From the NCBI GenBank assembly GCA_024741835.1, contig JAENRP010000038.1, positions 162,549-226,548 on the forward strand: a stretch of DNA of 64,000 nt, written 5' to 3'. A program made the translations under genes and the position numbers. Numbering within the stretch: position 1 is the stretch's first letter; each line of letters opens with the position of its first letter. Positions 60,366 through 64,000 of this stretch are shown here, in pieces. The stretch is from Diplocarpon mali. Its lineage: Eukaryota; Ascomycota; Leotiomycetes; Helotiales; Drepanopezizaceae. A model generated the notes under the pieces. It searched no databases. It saw nothing but the letters and a program-made list of their open reading frames with translations, and was not told where the DNA came from.

Positions 60366-63300
60366 CGTCCTTAAGCCTGCTAAGCCCTTACTATCTTCTA
60401 TAACCTTAGCATATCTTTAAACGCTTTAAACTTTGCAACTATCTTTAATAGCTTTATAAATCTATCTACTACTATTCGATCGGTTAAGATATAGGTAATT
60501 GATAACTTATTCTTTATAATAAGGTCGCAAATAAAGTAGTAGGTAATATTAATATATTTCGATCGCTTATATAAGTGTGGATTCTTTATAAATGCAATCG
60601 CCTTTATATTATCTACTTAAAGATTAATACAGTTCCTATCTTATTTAATATACTTAATAAAACCTATATCTTTTAGAACTTAAGCGATCTATAATCCTTA
60701 CTTATAATTTAATAATATTAATATATATTTAGCCTTAATGCTTATAATAGCTATTGATTTCTACTTCCTACTTCCTTATAATATAGGTCTGCTATATAGC
60801 ACTGCTACACTTTTAAATATACTTTTCCGACCTTTAATATTTGCCTAATTAGAATCAGTATATACCTTAAGCTTTGCGCTTATATATTTCGTTAGTCTAT
60901 ATCTTACCTTTTATATAATTATCGATCGAAGGTACTTTCTAAATCGCTTAATTGCATTCTTATATTAAATCGTCAGATCCTTTAGATTTTAATTAAGTTG
61001 CCTAGTAATAAAGGCGATATCTGGTCTTATATATACTATAGCATATATAATCGCTCTAATATCCTATTAATACTTCTTCAGATCTCCTTTCTACTTATTT
61101 TCATTAGCAGGCTTTAACTTATTATACTTTCCTTTAATTAGAGTACGCTTTAGCTTAAAGTTAAAAGTATAAGTAGAAAGTCTTATTCGGTCTAAGATCT
61201 TCTTAATATACTACTCTTAATTTAACTAAAGTTCTTAAGTAGAGTAGTTCCTTATAACGCAGATACTAAGGATCTTATAAATTCCCCTTAGATCCTTAGT
61301 ATTAAAACGTTTCTGAATTATTATAAAGAACCAATCCAATTGAGTAATTGTTTTTATAATTATAGCAATATTATTAATATATAGAAGTAATTTAATTCTA
61401 CGCTTAGTATAGGTAAAAAGACAAGGGTCAGCTAGGCTTTAAATGAATCCTATTTCTATTAAAGTAGAGCTATATAAGAGGTTCTAATTATAAGCTGATT
61501 ATTTAAGCTTATAAATACTGCAAAATATATAAAGAGAGTAGCCAGCGCGTATAAGAATACTATTAGGTTAGAAGAGAAAAATCCATTCCTTTATAGTTGC
61601 TTTAGTAAATGTATTTTTAATATTATACTATCTATATTCAAGGTCCTTAGCAGCTACTATTACTATAAATATACAAAGGGTATCTATACGAACTATTAGC
61701 GCGAATGTATTAAAGTAGTCTTCTTTATACTATTAAGAGAAGCCCTTAACTATAAGCCTTGCTTTGTAATATTCTAGGGTTCTATCTACATATATCTTAA
61801 TTATAAAGACCTATTTCATTAATATTAGGTTTATATCCTTTAGCATCAGTTCCTTTATTTATATGCCATTTGTAATAAGAGAGCTTATCTCCTCTTAGAT
61901 TGCCTTACTTTATATTGCTCTATTCTCCAGATCGTTAATAGCTTTATTATACATCTTTAGAAAAGAGATTTTCATTATCCTCCTAGCGGTTAAGAACGCA
62001 TTATCTTTATCAAAGCTCTATTAAAGTTCGAGCTCGTAGATCCTATGCGCTATTATAGCCTAGATATACTTAAACTCGCGTTTATCTAAGGTATCTTCTA
62101 GTTTTAGGTTTCTATTCCTCTTTAAAGACGTAGGTTCAGCTATAGGTTCTATAGGCTTATTATTTAAAGAACCGCTTTTTAATAGTAAAGGCTTATTATT
62201 ACTTATACCTATTTTAGGAATATCCTTTACTATAAGTGCTTTAATTAAAGGGATAATAATATCGAAGTTATTTTATACTTTAGGCAGTTTGCAGATAATA
62301 GGAATAGTCTATTTGGCCTTTAGGCGACTAATAGGTCGTCGATTAGCGGGTACGCTTAATATACTTAAATTAAAAGAAAGGGGTTATTAGTTCGGCTTAA
62401 TAGTATTACTATTAAGTGATATACCTTGCGAATCTCTAAGTATATAAAGCTTTAAGGATAGCTTTCCTTTATTTTAAGATTCGTTGAACTTAACTACTAA
62501 GGATATAATTACTTGCCTTAGATCTAGCGCATATACTATTTATTATTTTATTATCTATTTAATATACTTAACAAATATATACTCTCTACCTTAGTCTATT
62601 AGCTTCTTACTCTTTATACCCGTAGGCTAGGACTTCGGACTAATATAAGAGTAGTAGACGCTTTTAAAAACGCGGATATAATCTAGGCTTAGTTTCTATT
62701 TAAAATATACCTTATATAGCGATATTTAAGTGCTATTAACTATTAGTCTACTACCTATTCTATTTCATAAGTATATATCTGCTTTAACTACAAGGTCTTA
62801 GAATTCTAATAGTAGGTTAGCATCTTATAATAGAGTGCAATAGTCAGTCTTTGCTTACTAAATGCTTCGCTCAGCGATACTATTCTAATAAGAACCTTTA
62901 TATATTATAATTAGTTTATAATAAACTCCTTATTTTACCTATTCGTTAAGCTTTACCCTAATCTTTAATGTATTATTAAACCTAATAGCTATTAGCTTTA
63001 ATTAGGTTTAGCATTCCTTTATTACTTTCTAAGTTTTTAGCTTTTCTATAAGCTTAGATTTGGTCCTAGCGCAAATAGTCTATATCTATTAAGTAGAGTT
63101 ATCTATTATTTAAGAAAACTAATTATTTCCTTTAATTAAGGTTATAAATAATCTAATAGTATTAATAGATATTAGCGCTAATATCGAATCTTTTTATAAA
63201 TTAAGCTTAATTTATATCTAATTTTAAAGTTTTATTAGCTTGCAAATTTAGTACACTAGGCGATCCTTTAGTACTTAGATCTTCTATTTTAAGGTTAAGA

Positions 63301-63476
63301 CCTTATATAAGCCCTTTAATTTCTTTAGTCTTAAATGCGCGAATCTTCTATATATTAGCTAATACCTTAATAGGCTTTCGGCTTTTAATAGCTTTAGTAG
63401 CCTATTGTTAGTTAATACTTTATTATTAGCGGTTAAAAAGGACTAGTGATAGCAGTTTAAGGTTTTGCTATTTTCC

Positions 63477-63898
63477 AATTGCGAGCCTAGCTTAAGAGTC
63501 GTTTTTAGTAAAACCGCAAGATCTACTTACAGTCTTAACTTAAGAGTCGTTTCTAACGAATTTGCGAATTTCACTCGCGGTCCTAGCTTAAGAGTTATTT
63601 CCGCGAATTTCACTTATAATCCTAGCCTAAGAATTATTATTAGCAAATTTGCAAAATCTACTTGCGATCTTAGCCTAAGAGTCATTTCTACTAAATTCAC
63701 TTATAATCTTAGCTTAAGAGTTATCTTTAAGAATACCTTATAATCTACCTATAGTCTTAGCTTAAGAGTCATTTTCGCAAGTTTTATTTGCAATCCTAAC
63801 TTAAGAGTCTATTTATTATTCTTATCCTTGCTCAATTGTATTAAGGCAAAGAGTGCACTTTCCTTAAAGGAATCTACTTATAAGTCTGGCCTAAGAGT
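63477..63898. repeat. cluster of nine 23-bp modules, spacing always a multiple of three
   Basis: Copies start at 63477, 63525, 63573, 63612, 63660, 63699, 63747, 63786 and 63876. The steps are 48, 48, 39, 48, 39, 48, 39 and 90 bp. The centre is TCTTAGCTTAAG-like. Plus-strand codons read SLRV repeatedly; minus-strand codons read TLKLGPRVKFAN-like units, which fits the direction of the element. Most of the cluster lies in one 92-codon open frame, long for this block. Confidence 0.88.
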
Positions 63899-64000
63899 CA
63901 ATTTCTATAATATTACCTTTAAGATAATATAAAGTCTATCTTTAATTTTAGCCTTAAAGATCACTTTATAATTATTATTTATAAACTATATAAATTGATT

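Larger units (their letters stand above)
27195..64000. other. AT-rich, RIP-degraded retrotransposon block
   Basis: From here to the end the base composition drops sharply, and no open frame exceeds about 95 codons. Retroelement protein motifs are readable only with in-frame stops. Duplicated LTRs inside the block differ by transitions. No host gene is recognised. The layers are annotated individually. Confidence 0.93.
59883..64000 (-). mobile_element. copia A2: second, uninterrupted copia copy (runs off the right edge)
   Basis: It begins TATTAAGCTTAAG like copia A1 and is colinear with its three fragments to about 62540. RNase H remnants lie at about 60700-60880. The RT active site is YINN at 61370-61381, with both catalytic Asp lost. 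The remainder to the window edge should be the upstream integrase/gag side, but it is too decayed to assign apart from the module cluster. The 5' LTR is not in the window. Confidence 0.85.

Noticed and set aside
63465..63743. 92-codon plus-strand frame as a gene
   Set aside because: The retroelement reads on the minus strand. The open frame is a by-product of the in-phase module array, which is open on both strands.
63477..63898. CRISPR-like array (short palindromic repeats at regular spacing)
   Set aside because: The genome is eukaryotic, the repeats are degenerate, the spacing is 39/48/90 bp in codon phase, and the array sits inside a retroelement.

Overview
The window comes from a filamentous ascomycete (Pezizomycotina). 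The left part is GC-rich and holds spliced genes with 47-157 nt GT-AG introns. The protein families are fungal: GGA adaptor, mitochondrial IF2, LaeA-like methyltransferase, P450, and a mannitol/sorbose-type dehydrogenase relic. The right part is an AT-rich block of broken LTR retrotransposons whose duplicated LTRs differ by transitions, as expected after repeat-induced point mutation (RIP). The species cannot be named from the sequence.

Left part, 1 to about 27.2 kb. In order: a possible partial exon running off the left edge (-); TSR3, the 18S rRNA aminocarboxypropyltransferase (-), head to head with a four-exon GGA adaptor (+); a truncated, twice-frameshifted short-chain dehydrogenase pseudogene followed by a 41-bp minisatellite; a single-pass membrane protein (+); a small four-exon gene of unknown function (+); mitochondrial translation initiation factor IF2 (-, three exons), head to head with a two-TM membrane protein (+); a LaeA-like methyltransferase (-, three exons); and a complete five-exon cytochrome P450 (-) about 1.1 kb from the AT-rich block. 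TSR3 and mtIF2 serve cytosolic and mitochondrial translation, and GGA serves Golgi-endosome traffic. The methyltransferase and P450 are accessory-type enzymes, but no biosynthetic core gene is visible.

Right part, about 27.2 to 64 kb. This is a nested retrotransposon stack. A Ty1/copia element (copy A1) was hit by gypsy-1 (27701-34060, 293-bp LTRs, perfect 5-bp target duplication CCCCT) and by gypsy-2 (34677-57512, 252-bp LTRs, target duplication AGTTG). Gypsy-2 was itself hit by a very long gypsy-3 (41258-56981, 245-bp LTRs, ATAA flanks). A truncated second gypsy-3 copy (59054-59882) then abuts a second copia copy (A2), colinear with A1 almost to the base. All elements read on the minus strand. 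All five reverse-transcriptase YxDD motifs I located are destroyed.

Two things here are not explained by ordinary annotation. First, a quasi-palindromic module of constant 23 bp (ACT, 17 nt, AGT; centre near GGCTAGGCCTAGG) occurs about 36 times across at least four different element families. Nine copies near 63.5-63.9 kb are spaced only by multiples of three, and three copies near 38.5 kb are exactly 45 bp apart, which resembles in-frame palindromic elements. Second, gypsy-3 carries two diverged paralogous accessory genes of unknown function between its integrase and its 3' LTR.
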